Assembly (NCBI GenBank): GCA_022266195.1
Contig: WHVY01000006.1
Location: 2,914,001-2,978,000, forward strand
Direction: 5' to 3'
From: Tetranychus cinnabarinus
Lineage: Eukaryota > Arthropoda > Arachnida > Trombidiformes > Tetranychidae
DNA: 64,000 nucleotides
Shown here: piece after piece, positions 46,094 through 58,000 of the stretch
Numbering within the stretch: the stretch's first letter is position 1
Layout of the letters: every line of letters begins with the position of its first letter
Program-made: the position numbers and the translations under genes
Notes under the pieces: model-generated
Seen by the model: the letters and a program-made list of their open reading frames with translations, nothing else
Told to the model about the DNA's origin: nothing
Database searches by the model: none

Positions 46094-49000
46094 TCAATTG
46101 TAACAGACACAGTTCTGACCAGATCTATTAACCCATCGAGATGCAACAGACTTGAAGTTATGCGACGCTGCTGCAGTTGAACTTGAGGGTGCTGATCCTG
46201 ATGAACCTGAACCTGATGAACCAGATCCTTGTCCTGATCCTGAGCCAGATGATCCTGAACCTGAAGCTGCTGATGAAGCTGCTGCTGATGATCCTGAACC
46301 TGATCCTGATGATGCTGAGTTAGGTGAGTTACTGGTTGATGTTGAGGTTGTTGGTCCTGATGATGAATCTGAAGCTGATGCTGCTGATGCTGCTGCTGCT
46401 GAACTTGAAGCTGCTGATGATGATCCTGATCCAGTGTTTGATGCTGGTGCAGGTGCAGATGATGAGTCTGAAGCTGCTGCTGCTGAACTTGATGCTGCTG
46501 ATCCTGAAGCTGCTGATCCTGATGAACCTGAACCAGATGATCCTGAACCTGATGAACCAGATCCTTGTCCTGATCCTGAGCCAGATGATCCTGAACCTGA
46601 AGCTGCTGATGAAGCTGCTGCTGATGATCCTGAACCTGATCCTGATGATGCTGAGTTAGGTGAGTTACTGGTTGATGTTGAGGTTGTTGGTCCTGATGAT
46701 GAATCTGAAGCTGATGCTGCTGATGCTGCTGCTGCTGAACTTGAAGCTGCTGATGATGATCCTGATCCAGTGTTTGATGCTGGTGCAGGTGCAGATGATG
46801 AGTCTGAAGCTGCTGCTGCTGAACTTGATGCTGCTGATCCTGAAGCTGCTGATCCTGATGAACCTGAACCAGATGATCCTGAACCTGATGAACCAGATCC
46901 TTGTCCTGATCCTGAGCCAGATGATCCTGAACCTGAAGCTGCTGATGAAGCTGCTGCTGATGATCCTGAACCTGATCCTGATGATGCTGAGTTAGGTGAG
47001 TTACTGGTTGATGTTGAGGTTGTTGGTCCTGATGATGAATCTGAAGCTGATGCTGCTGATGCTGCTGCTGCTGAACTTGAAGCTGCTGATGATGATCCTG
47101 ATCCAGTGTTTGATGCTGGTGCAGGTGCAGATGATGAGTCTGAAGCTGCTGCTGCTGAACTTGATGCTGCTGATCCTGAAGCTGCTGATCCTGATGAACC
47201 TGAACCAGATGATCCTGAACCTGATGAACCAGATCCTTGTCCTGATCCTGAGCCAGATGATCCTGAACCTGAAGCTGCTGATGAAGCTGCTGCTGATGAT
47301 CCTGAACCTGATCCTGATGATGCTGAGTTAGGTGAGTTACTGGTTGATGTTGAGGTTGTTGGTCCTGATGATGAATCTGAAGCTGATGCTGCTGATGCTG
47401 CTGCTGCTGAACTTGAAGCTGCTGCTGATGATCCTGATTCAGTGTTTGATGCTGGTGCAGGTGCAGATGATGAGTCTGAAGCTGCTGCTGCTGAACTTGA
47501 TGCTGCTGATCCTGAAGCTGCTGATCCTGATGAACCTGAACCAGATCCTGATGATGCTGAGTTAGGTGAGTTACTGGTTGATGTTGAGGTTGTTGGTCCT
47601 GATGATGAATCTGAAGCTGATGCTGCTGATGCTGCTGCTGCTGAACTTGAAGCTGCTGATGATGATCCTGATCCAGTGTTTGATGCTGGTGCAGGTGCAG
47701 ATGATGAGTCTGAAGCTGCTGCTGCTGAACTTGATGCTGCTGATCCTGAAGCTGCTGATCCTGATGAACCTGAACCAGATGATCCTGAACCTGATGAACC
47801 AGATCCTTGTCCTGATCCTGAGCCAGATGATCCTGAACCTGAAGCTGCTGATGAAGCTGCTGCTGATGATCCTGAACCTGATCCTGATGATGCTGAGTTA
47901 GGTGAGTTACTGGTTGATGTTGAGGTTGTTGGTCCTGATGATGAATCTGAAGCTGATGCTGCTGATGCTGCTGCTGCTGAACTTGAAGCTGCTGATGATG
48001 ATCCTGATCCAGTGTTTGATGCTGGTGCAGGTGCAGATGATGAGTCTGAAGCTGCTGCTGCTGAACTTGATGCTGCTGATCCTGAAGCTGCTGATCCTGA
48101 TGAACCTGAACCAGATGATCCTGAACCTGATGAACCAGATCCTTGTCCTGATCCTGAGCCAGATGATCCTGAACCTGAAGCTGCTGATGAAGCTGCTGCT
48201 GATGATCCTGAACCTGATCCTGATGATGCTGAGTTAGGTGAGTTACTGGTTGATGTTGAGGTTGTTGGTCCTGATGATGAATCTGAAGCTGATGCTGCTG
48301 ATGCTGCTGCTGCTGAACTTGAAGCTGCTGATGATGATCCTGATCCAGTGTTTGATGCTGGTGCAGGTGCAGATGATGAGTCTGAAGCTGCTGCTGCTGA
48401 ACTTGATGCTGCTGATCCTGAAGCTGCTGATCCTGATGAACCTGAACCAGATGATCCTGAACCTGATGAACCAGATCCTTGTCCTGATCCTGAGCCAGAT
48501 GATCCTGAACCTGAAGCTGCTGATGAAGCTGCTGCTGATGATCCTGAACCTGATCCTGATGATGCTGAGTTAGGTGAGTTACTGGTTGATGTTGAGGTTG
48601 TTGGTCCTGATGATGAATCTGAAGCTGATGCTGCTGATGCTGCTGCTGCTGAACTTGAAGCTGCTGCTGATGATCCTGATTCAGTGTTTGATGCTGGTGC
48701 AGGTGCAGATGATGAGTCTGAAGCTGCTGCTGCTGAACTTGATGCTGCTGATCCTGAAGCTGCTGATCCTGATGAACCTGAACCAGATGATCCTGAACCT
48801 GATGAACCAGATCCTTGTCCTGATCCTGAGCCAGATGATCCTGAACCTGAAGCTGCTGATGAAGCTGCTGCTGATGATCCTGAACCTGATCCTGATGATG
48901 CTGAGTTAGGTGAGTTACTGGTTGATGTTGAGGTTGTTGGTCCTGATGATGAATCTGAAGCTGATGCTGCTGATGCTGCTGCTGCTGAACTTGAAGCTGC

Positions 49001-52000
49001 TGATGATGATCCTGATCCAGTGTTTGATGCTGGTGCAGGTGCAGATGATGAGTCTGAAGCTGCTGCTGCTGAACTTGATGCTGCTGATCCTGAAGCTGCT
49101 GATCCTGATGAACCTGAACCAGATGATCCTGAACCTGATGAACCAGATCCTTGTCCTGATCCTGAGCCAGATGATCCTGAACCTGAAGCTGCTGATGAAG
49201 CTGATCCTGATGAACCTGAACCAGATCCTGATGATGCTGAGTTAGGTGAGTTACTGGTTGATGTTGAGGTTGTTGGTCCTGATGATGAATCTGAAGCTGA
49301 TGCTGCTGATGCTGCTGCTGCTGAACTTGAAGCTGCTGATGATGATCCTGATCCAGTGTTTGATGCTGGTGCAGGTGCAGATGATGAGTCTGAAGCTGCT
49401 GCTGCTGAACTTGATGCTGCTGATCCTGAAGCTGCTGATCCTGATGAACCTGAACCAGATGATCCTGAACCTGATGAACCAGATCCTTGTCCTGATCCTG
49501 AGCCAGATGATCCTGAACCTGAAGCTGCTGATGAAGCTGCTGCTGATGATCCTGAACCTGATCCTGATGATGCTGAGTTAGGTGAGTTACTGGTTGATGT
49601 TGAGGTTGTTGGTCCTGATGATGAATCTGAAGCTGATGCTGCTGATGCTGCTGCTGCTGAACTTGAAGCTGCTGATGATGATCCTGATTCAGTGTTTGAT
49701 GCTGGTGCAGGTGCAGATGATGAGTCTGAAGCTGCTGCTGCTGAACTTGATGCTGCTGATCCTGAAGCTGCTGATCCTGATGAACCTGAACCAGATGATC
49801 CTGAACCTGATGAACCAGATCCTTGTCCTGATCCTGAGCCAGATGATCCTGAACCTGAAGCTGCTGATGAAGCTGCTGCTGATGATCCTGAACCTGATCC
49901 TGATGATGCTGAGTTAGGTGAGTTACTGGTTGATGTTGAGGTTGTTGGTCCTGATGATGAATCTGAAGCTGATGCTGCTGATGCTGCTGCTGCTGAACTT
50001 GAAGCTGCTGATGATGATCCTGATCCAGTGTTTGATGCTGGTGCAGGTGCAGATGATGAGTCTGAAGCTGCTGCTGCTGAACTTGATGCTGCTGATCCTG
50101 AAGCTGCTGATCCTGATGAACCTGAACCAGATGATCCTGAACCTGATGAACCAGATCCTTGTCCTGATCCTGAGCCAGATGATCCTGAACCTGAAGCTGC
50201 TGATGAAGCTGCTGCTGATGATCCTGAACCTGATCCTGATGATGCTGAGTTAGGTGAGTTACTGGTTGATGTTGAGGTTGTTGGTCCTGATGATGAATCT
50301 GAAGCTGATGCTGCTGATGCTGCTGCTGCTGAACTTGAAGCTGCTGATGATGATCCTGATCCAGTGTTTGATGCTGGTGCAGGTGCAGATGATGAGTCTG
50401 AAGCTGCTGCTGCTGAACTTGATGCTGCTGATCTAGAAGCTGCTGATCCTGATGAACCTGAACCAGATGATCCTGAACCTGATGAACCAGATCCTTGTCC
50501 TGATCCTGAGCCAGATGATCCTGAACCTGAAGCTGCTGATGAAGCTGCTGCTGATGATCCTGAACCTGATCCTGATGATGCTGAGTTGAGTGAGTTACTG
50601 GTTGATGTTGAGGTTGTTGGTCCTGATGATGAATCTGAAGCTGATGCTGCTGATGCTGCTGCTGCTGAACTTGAAGCTGCTGATGATGATCCTGATCCAG
50701 TGTTTGATGCTGGTGCAGGTGCAGATGATGAGTCTGAAGCTGCTGCTGCTGAACTTGATGCTGCTGATCCTGAAGCTGCTGATCCTGATGAACCTGAACC
50801 AGATGATCCTGAACCTGATGAACCAGATCCTTGTCCTGATCCTGAGCCAGATGATCCTGAACCTGAAGCTGCTGATGAAGCTGCTGCTGATGATCCTGAA
50901 CCTGATCCTGATGATGCTGAGTTAGGTGAGTTACTGGTTGATGTTGAGGTTGTTGGTCCTGATGATGAATCTGAAGCTGATGCTGCTGATGCTGCTGCTG
51001 CTGAACTTGAAGCTGCTGATGATGATCCTGATCCAGTGTTTGATGCTGGTGCAGGTGCAGATGATGAGTCTGAAGCTGCTGCTGCTGAACTTGATGCTGC
51101 TGATCCTGAAGCTGCTGATCCTGATGAACCTGAACCAGATGATCCTGAACCTGATGAACCAGATCCTTGTCCTGATCCTGAGCCAGATGATCCTGAACCT
51201 GAAGCTGCTGATGAAGCTGCTGCTGATGATCCTGAACCTGATCCTGATGATGCTGAGTTAGGTGAGTTACTGGTTGATGTTGAGGTTGTTGGTCCTGATG
51301 ATGAATCTGAAGCTGATGCTGCTGATGCTGCTGCTGCTGAACTTGAAGCTGCTGATGATGATCCTGATCCAGTGTTTGATGCTGGTGCAGGTGCAGATGA
51401 TGAGTCTGAAGCTGCTGCTGCTGAACTTGATGCTGCTGATCTAGAAGCTGCTGATCCTGATGAACCTGAACCAGATGATCCTGAACCTGATGAACCAGAT
51501 CCTTGTCCTGATCCTGAGCCAGATGATCCTAAACCTGAAGCTGCTGATGAAGCTGCTGCTGATGATCCTGAACCTGATCCTGATGATGCTGAGTTAGGTG
51601 AGTTACTGGTTGATGTTGAGGTTGTTGGTCCTGATGATGAATCTGAAGCTGATGCTGCTGATGCTGCTGCTGCTGAACTTGAAGCTGCTGATGATGATCC
51701 TGATCCAGTGTTTGATGCTGGTGCAGGTGCAGATGATGAGTCTGAAGCTGCTGCTGCTGAACTTGAAGCTGCTGCTGATGATCCTGATTCAGTGTTTGAT
51801 GCTGGTGCAGGTGCAGATGATGAGTCTGAAGCTGCTGCTGCTGAACTTGATGCTGCTGATCCTGAAGCTGCTGATCCTGATGAACCTGAACCAGATGATC
51901 CTGAACCTGATGAACCAGATCCTTGTCCTGATCCTGAGCCAGATGATCCTGAACCTGAAGCTGCTGATGAAGCTGCTGCTGATGATCCTGAACCTGATCC

Positions 52001-55000
52001 TGATGATGCTGAGTTAGGTGAGTTACTGGTTGATGTTGAGGTTGTTGGTCCTGATGATGAATCTGAAGCTGATGCTGCTGATGCTGCTGCTGCTGAACTT
52101 GAAGCTGCTGATGATGATCCTGATCCAGTGTTTGATGCTGGTGCAGGTGCAGATGATGAGTCTGAAGCTGCTGCTGCTGAACTTGATGCTGCTGATCCTG
52201 AAGCTGCTGATCCTGATGAACCTGAACCAGATGATCCTGAACCTGATGAACCAGATCCTTGTCCTGATCCTGAGCCAGATGATCCTGAACCTGAAGCTGC
52301 TGATGAAGCTGCTGCTGATGATCCTGAACCTGATCCTGATGATGCTGAGTTAGGTGAGTTACTGGTTGATGTTGAGGTTGTTGGTCCTGATGATGAATCT
52401 GAAGCTGATGCTGCTGATGCTGCTGCTGCTGAACTTGAAGCTGCTGATCCTGATGATCCTGATCCAGTGTTTGATGCTGGTGCAGGTGCAGATGATGAGT
52501 CTGAAGCTGCTGCTGCTGAACTTGATGCTGCTGATCCTGAAGCTGCTGATCCTGATGAACCTGAACCAGATGATCCTGAACCTGATGAACCAGATCCTTG
52601 TCCTGATCCTGAGCCAGATGATCCTGAACCTGAAGCTGCTGATGAAGCTGCTGCTGATGATCCTGAACCTGATCCTGATGATGCTGAGTTAGGTGAGTTA
52701 CTGGTTGATGTTGAGGTTGTTGGTCCTGATGATGAATCTGAAGCTGATGCTGCTGCTGCTGCTGCTGCTGAACTTGAAGCTGCTGATGATGATCCTGATC
52801 CAGTGTTTGATGCTGGTGCAGGTGCAGATGATGAGTCTGAAGCTGCTGCTGCTGAACTTGATGCTGCTGATCCTGAAGCTGCTGATCCTGATGAACCTGA
52901 ACCAGATGATCCTGAACCTGATGAACCAGATCCTTGTCCTGATCCTGAGCCAGATGATCCTGAACCTGAAGCTGCTGATGAAGCTGCTGCTGATGATCCT
53001 GAACCTGATCCTGATGATGCTGAGTTAGGTGAGTTACTGGTTGATGTTGAGGTTGTTGGTCCTGATGATGAATCTGAAGCTGATGCTGCTGATGCTGCTG
53101 CTGCTGAACTTGAAGCTGCTGCTGATGATCCTGATTCAGTGTTTGATGCTGGTGCAGGTGCAGATGATGAGTCTGAAGCTGCTGCTGCTGAACTTGATGC
53201 TGCTGATCCTGAAGCTGCTGATCCTGATGAACCTGAACCAGATGATCCTGAACCTGATGAACCAGATCCTTGTCCTGATCCTGAGCCAGATGATCCTGAA
53301 CCTGAAGCTGCTGATGAAGCTGCTGCTGATGATCCTGAACCTGATCCTGATGATGCTGAGTTAGGTGAGTTACTGGTTGATGTTGAGGTTGTTGGTCCTG
53401 ATGATGAATCTGAAGCTGATGCTGCTGATGCTGCTGCTGCTGAACTTGAAGCTGCTGATGATGATCCTGATCCAGTGTTTGATGCTGGTGCAGGTGCAGA
53501 TGATGAGTCTGAAGCTGCTGCTGCTGAACTTGATGCTGCTGATCCTGAAGCTGCTGATCCTGATGAACCTGAACCAGATGATCCTGAACCTGATGAACCA
53601 GATCCTTGTCCTGATCCTGAGCCAGATGATCCTGAACCTGAAGCTGCTGATGAAGCTGCTGCTGATGATCCTGAACCTGATCCTGATGATGCTGAGTTAG
53701 GTGAGTTACTGGTTGATGTTGAGGTTGTTGGTCCTGATGATGAATCTGAAGCTGATGCTGCTGATGCTGCTGCTGCTGAACTTGAAGCTGCTGCTGATGA
53801 TCCTGATTCAGTGTTTGATGCTGGTGCAGGTGCAGATGATGAGTCTGAAGCTGCTGCTGCTGAACTTGATGCTGCTGATCCTGAAGCTGCTGATCCTGAT
53901 GAACCTGAACCAGATGATCCTGAACCTGATGAACCAGATCCTTGTCCTGATCCTGAGCCAGATGATCCTGAACCTGAAGCTGCTGATGAAGCTGATCCTG
54001 ATGAACCTGAACCAGATCCTGATGATGCTGAGTTAGGTGAGTTACTGGTTGATGTTGAGGTTGTTGGTCCTGATGATGAATCTGAAGCTGATGCTGCTGA
54101 TGCTGCTGCTGCTGAACTTGAAGCTGCTGATGATGATCCTGATCCAGTGTTTGATGCTGGTGCAGGTGCAGATGATGAGTCTGAAGCTGCTGCTGCTGAA
54201 CTTGATGCTGCTGATCCTGAAGCTGCTGATCCTGATGAACCTGAACCAGATGATCCTGAACCTGATGAACCAGATCCTTGTCCTGATCCTGAGCCAGATG
54301 ATCCTGAACCTGAAGCTGCTGATGAAGCTGCTGCTGATGATCCTGAACCTGATCCTGATGATGCTGAGTTAGGTGAGTTACTGGTTGATGTTGAGGTTGT
54401 TGGTCCTGATGATGAATCTGAAGCTGATGCTGCTGATGCTGCTGCTGCTGAACTTGAAGCTGCTGATGATGATCCTGATCCAGTGTTTGATGCTGGTGCA
54501 GGTGCAGATGATGAGTCTGAAGCTGCTGCTGCTGAACTTGATGCTGCTGATCCTGAAGCTGCTGATCCTGAAGCTGCTGATCCTGATGAACCTGAACCAG
54601 ATGATCCTGAACCTGATGAACCAGATCCTTGTCCTGATCCTGAGCCAGATGATCCTGAACCTGAAGCTGCTGATGAAGCTGCTGCTGATGATCCTGAACC
54701 TGATCCTGATGATGCTGAGTTAGGTGAGTTACTGGTTGATGTTGAGGTTGTTGGTCCTGATGATGAATCTGAAGCTGATGCTGCTGATGCTGCTGCTGCT
54801 GAACTTGAAGCTGCTGATGATGATCCTGATCCAGTGTTTGATGCTGGTGCAGGTGCAGATGATGAGTCTGAAGCTGCTGCTGCTGAACTTGATGCTGCTG
54901 ATCCTGAAGCTGCTGATCCTGATGAACCTGAACCAGATGATCCTGAACCTGATGAACCAGATCCTTGTCCTGATCCTGAGCCAGATGATCCTGAACCTGA

Positions 55001-58000
55001 AGCTGCTGATGAAGCTGCTGCTGATGATCCTGAACCTGATCCTGATGATGCTGAGTTAGGTGAGTTACTGGTTGATGTTGAGGTTGTTGGTCCTGATGAT
55101 GAATCTGAAGCTGATGCTGCTGATGCTGCTGCTGCTGAACTTGAAGCTGCTGATGATGATCCTGATCCAGTGTTTGATGCTGGTGCAGGTGCAGATGATG
55201 AGTCTGAAGCTGCTGCTGCTGAACTTGATGCTGCTGATCCTGAAGCTGCTGATCCTGATGAACCTGAACCAGATGATCCTGAACCTGATGAACCAGATCC
55301 TTGTCCTGATCCTGAGCCAGATGATCCTGAACCTGAAGCTGCTGATGAAGCTGCTGCTGATGATCCTGAACCTGATCCTGATGATGCTGAGTTAGGTGAG
55401 TTACTGGTTGATGTTGAGGTTGTTGGTCCTGATGATGAATCTGAAGCTGATGCTGCTGATGCTGCTGCTGCTGAACTTGAAGCTGCTGCTGATGATCCTG
55501 ATTCAGTGTTTGATGCTGGTGCAGGTGCAGATGATGAGTCTGAAGCTGCTGCTGCTGAACTTGATGCTGCTGATCCTGAAGCTGCTGATCCTGATGAACC
55601 TGAACCAGATGATCCTGAACCTGATGAACCAGATCCTTGTCCTGATCCTGAGCCAGATGATCCTGAACCTGAAGCTGCTGATGAAGCTGCTGCTGATGAT
55701 CCTGAACCTGATCCTGATGATGCTGAGTTAGGTGAGTTACTGGTTGATGTTGAGGTTGTTGGTCCTGATGATGAATCTGAAGCTGATGCTGCTGATGCTG
55801 CTGCTGCTGAACTTGAAGCTGCTGCTGATGATCCTGATTCAGTGTTTGATGCTGGTGCAGGTGCAGATGATGAGTCTGAAGCTGCTGCTGCTGAACTTGA
55901 TGCTGCTGATCCTGAAGCTGCTGATCCTGATGAACCTGAACCAGATGATCCTGAACCTGATGAACCAGATCCTTGTCCTGATCCTGAGCCAGATGATCCT
56001 GAACCTGAAGCTGCTGATGAAGCTGCTGCTGATGATCCTGAACCTGATCCTGATGATGCTGAGTTAGGTGAGTTACTGGTTGATGTTGAGGTTGTTGGTC
56101 CTGATGATGAATCTGAAGCTGATGCTGCTGATGCTGCTGCTGCTGAACTTGAAGCTGCTGCTGATGATCCTGATCCAGTGTTTGATGCTGGTGCAGGTGC
56201 AGATGATGAGTCTGAAGCTGCTGCTGCTGAACTTGATGCTGCTGATCCTGAAGCTGCTGATCCTGATGAACCTGAACCAGATGATCCTGAACCTGATGAA
56301 CCAGATCCTTGTCCTGATCCTGAGCCAGATGATCCTGAACCTGAAGCTGCTGATGAAGCTGCTGCTGATGATCCTGAACCTGATCCTGATGATGCTGAGT
56401 TAGGTGAGTTACTGGTTGATGTTGAGGTTGTTGGTCCTGATGATGAATCTGAAGCTGATGCTGCTGATGCTGCTGCTGCTGAACTTGAAGCTGCTGCTGA
56501 TGATCCTGATTCAGTGTTTGATGCTGGTGCAGGTGCAGATGATGAGTCTGAAGCTGCTGCTGCTGAACTTGATGCTGCTGATCCTGAAGCTGCTGATCCT
56601 GATGAACCTGAACCAGATGATCCTGAACCTGATGAACCAGATCCTTGTCCTGATCCTGAGCCAGATGATCCTGAACCTGAAGCTGCTGATGAAGCTGCTG
56701 CTGATGATCCTGAACCTGATCCTGATGATGCTGAGTTAGGTGAGTTACTGGTTGATGTTGAGGTTGTTGGTCCTGATGATGAATCTGAAGCTGATGCTGC
56801 TGATGCTGCTGCTGCTGAACTTGAAGCTGCTGATGATGATCCTGATCCAGTGTTTGATGCTGGTGCAGGTGCAGATGATGAGTCTGAAGCTGCTGCTGCT
56901 GAACTTGATGCTGCTGATCCTGAAGCTGCTGATCCTGATGAACCTGAACCAGATGATCCTGAACCTGATGAACCAGATCCTTGTCCTGATCCTGAGCCAG
57001 ATGATCCTGAACCTGAAGCTGCTGATGAAGCTGCTGCTGATGATCCTGAACCTGATCCTGATGATGCTGAGTTAGGTGAGTTACTGGTTGATGTTGAGGT
57101 TGTTGGTCCTGATGATGAATCTGAAGCTGATGCTGCTGATGCTGCTGCTGCTGAACTTGAAGCTGCTGATCCTGATGAACCTGAACCAGTGTTTGATGCT
57201 GGTGCAGGTGCAGATGATGAGTCTGAAGCTGCTGCTGCTGAACTTGATGCTGCTGATCCTGAAGCTGCTGATCCTGATGAACCTGAACCAGATGATCCTG
57301 AACCTGATGAACCAGATCCTTGTCCTGATCCTGAGCCAGATGATCCTGAACCTGAAGCTGCTGATGAAGCTGCTGCTGATGATCCTGAACCTGATCCTGA
57401 TGATGCTGAGTTAGGTGAGTTACTGGTTGATGTTGAGGTTGTTGGTCCTGATGATGAATCTGAAGCTGATGCTGCTGATGCTGCTGCTGCTGAACTTGAA
57501 GCTGCTGCTGATGATCCTGATTCAGTGTTTGATGCTGGTGCAGGTGCAGATGATGAGTCTGAAGCTGCTGCTGCTGAACTTGATGCTGCTGATCCTGAAG
57601 CTGCTGATCCTGATGAACCTGAACCAGATGATCCTGAACCTGATGAACCAGATCCTTGTCCTGATCCTGAGCCAGATGATCCTGAACCTGAAGCTGCTGA
57701 TGAAGCTGCTGCTGATGATCCTGAACCTGATCCTGATGATGCTGAGTTAGGTGAGTTACTGGTTGATGTTGAGGTTGTTGGTCCTGATGATGAATCTGAA
57801 GCTGATGCTGCTGATGCTGCTGCTGCTGAACTTGAAGCTGCTGATGATGATCCTGATTCAGTGTTTGATGCTGGTGCAGGTGCAGATGATGAGTCTGAAG
57901 CTGCTGCTGCTGAACTTGATGCTGCTGATCCTGAAGCTGCTGATCCTGATGAACCTGAACCAGATGATCCTGAACCTGATGAACCAGATCCTTGTCCTGA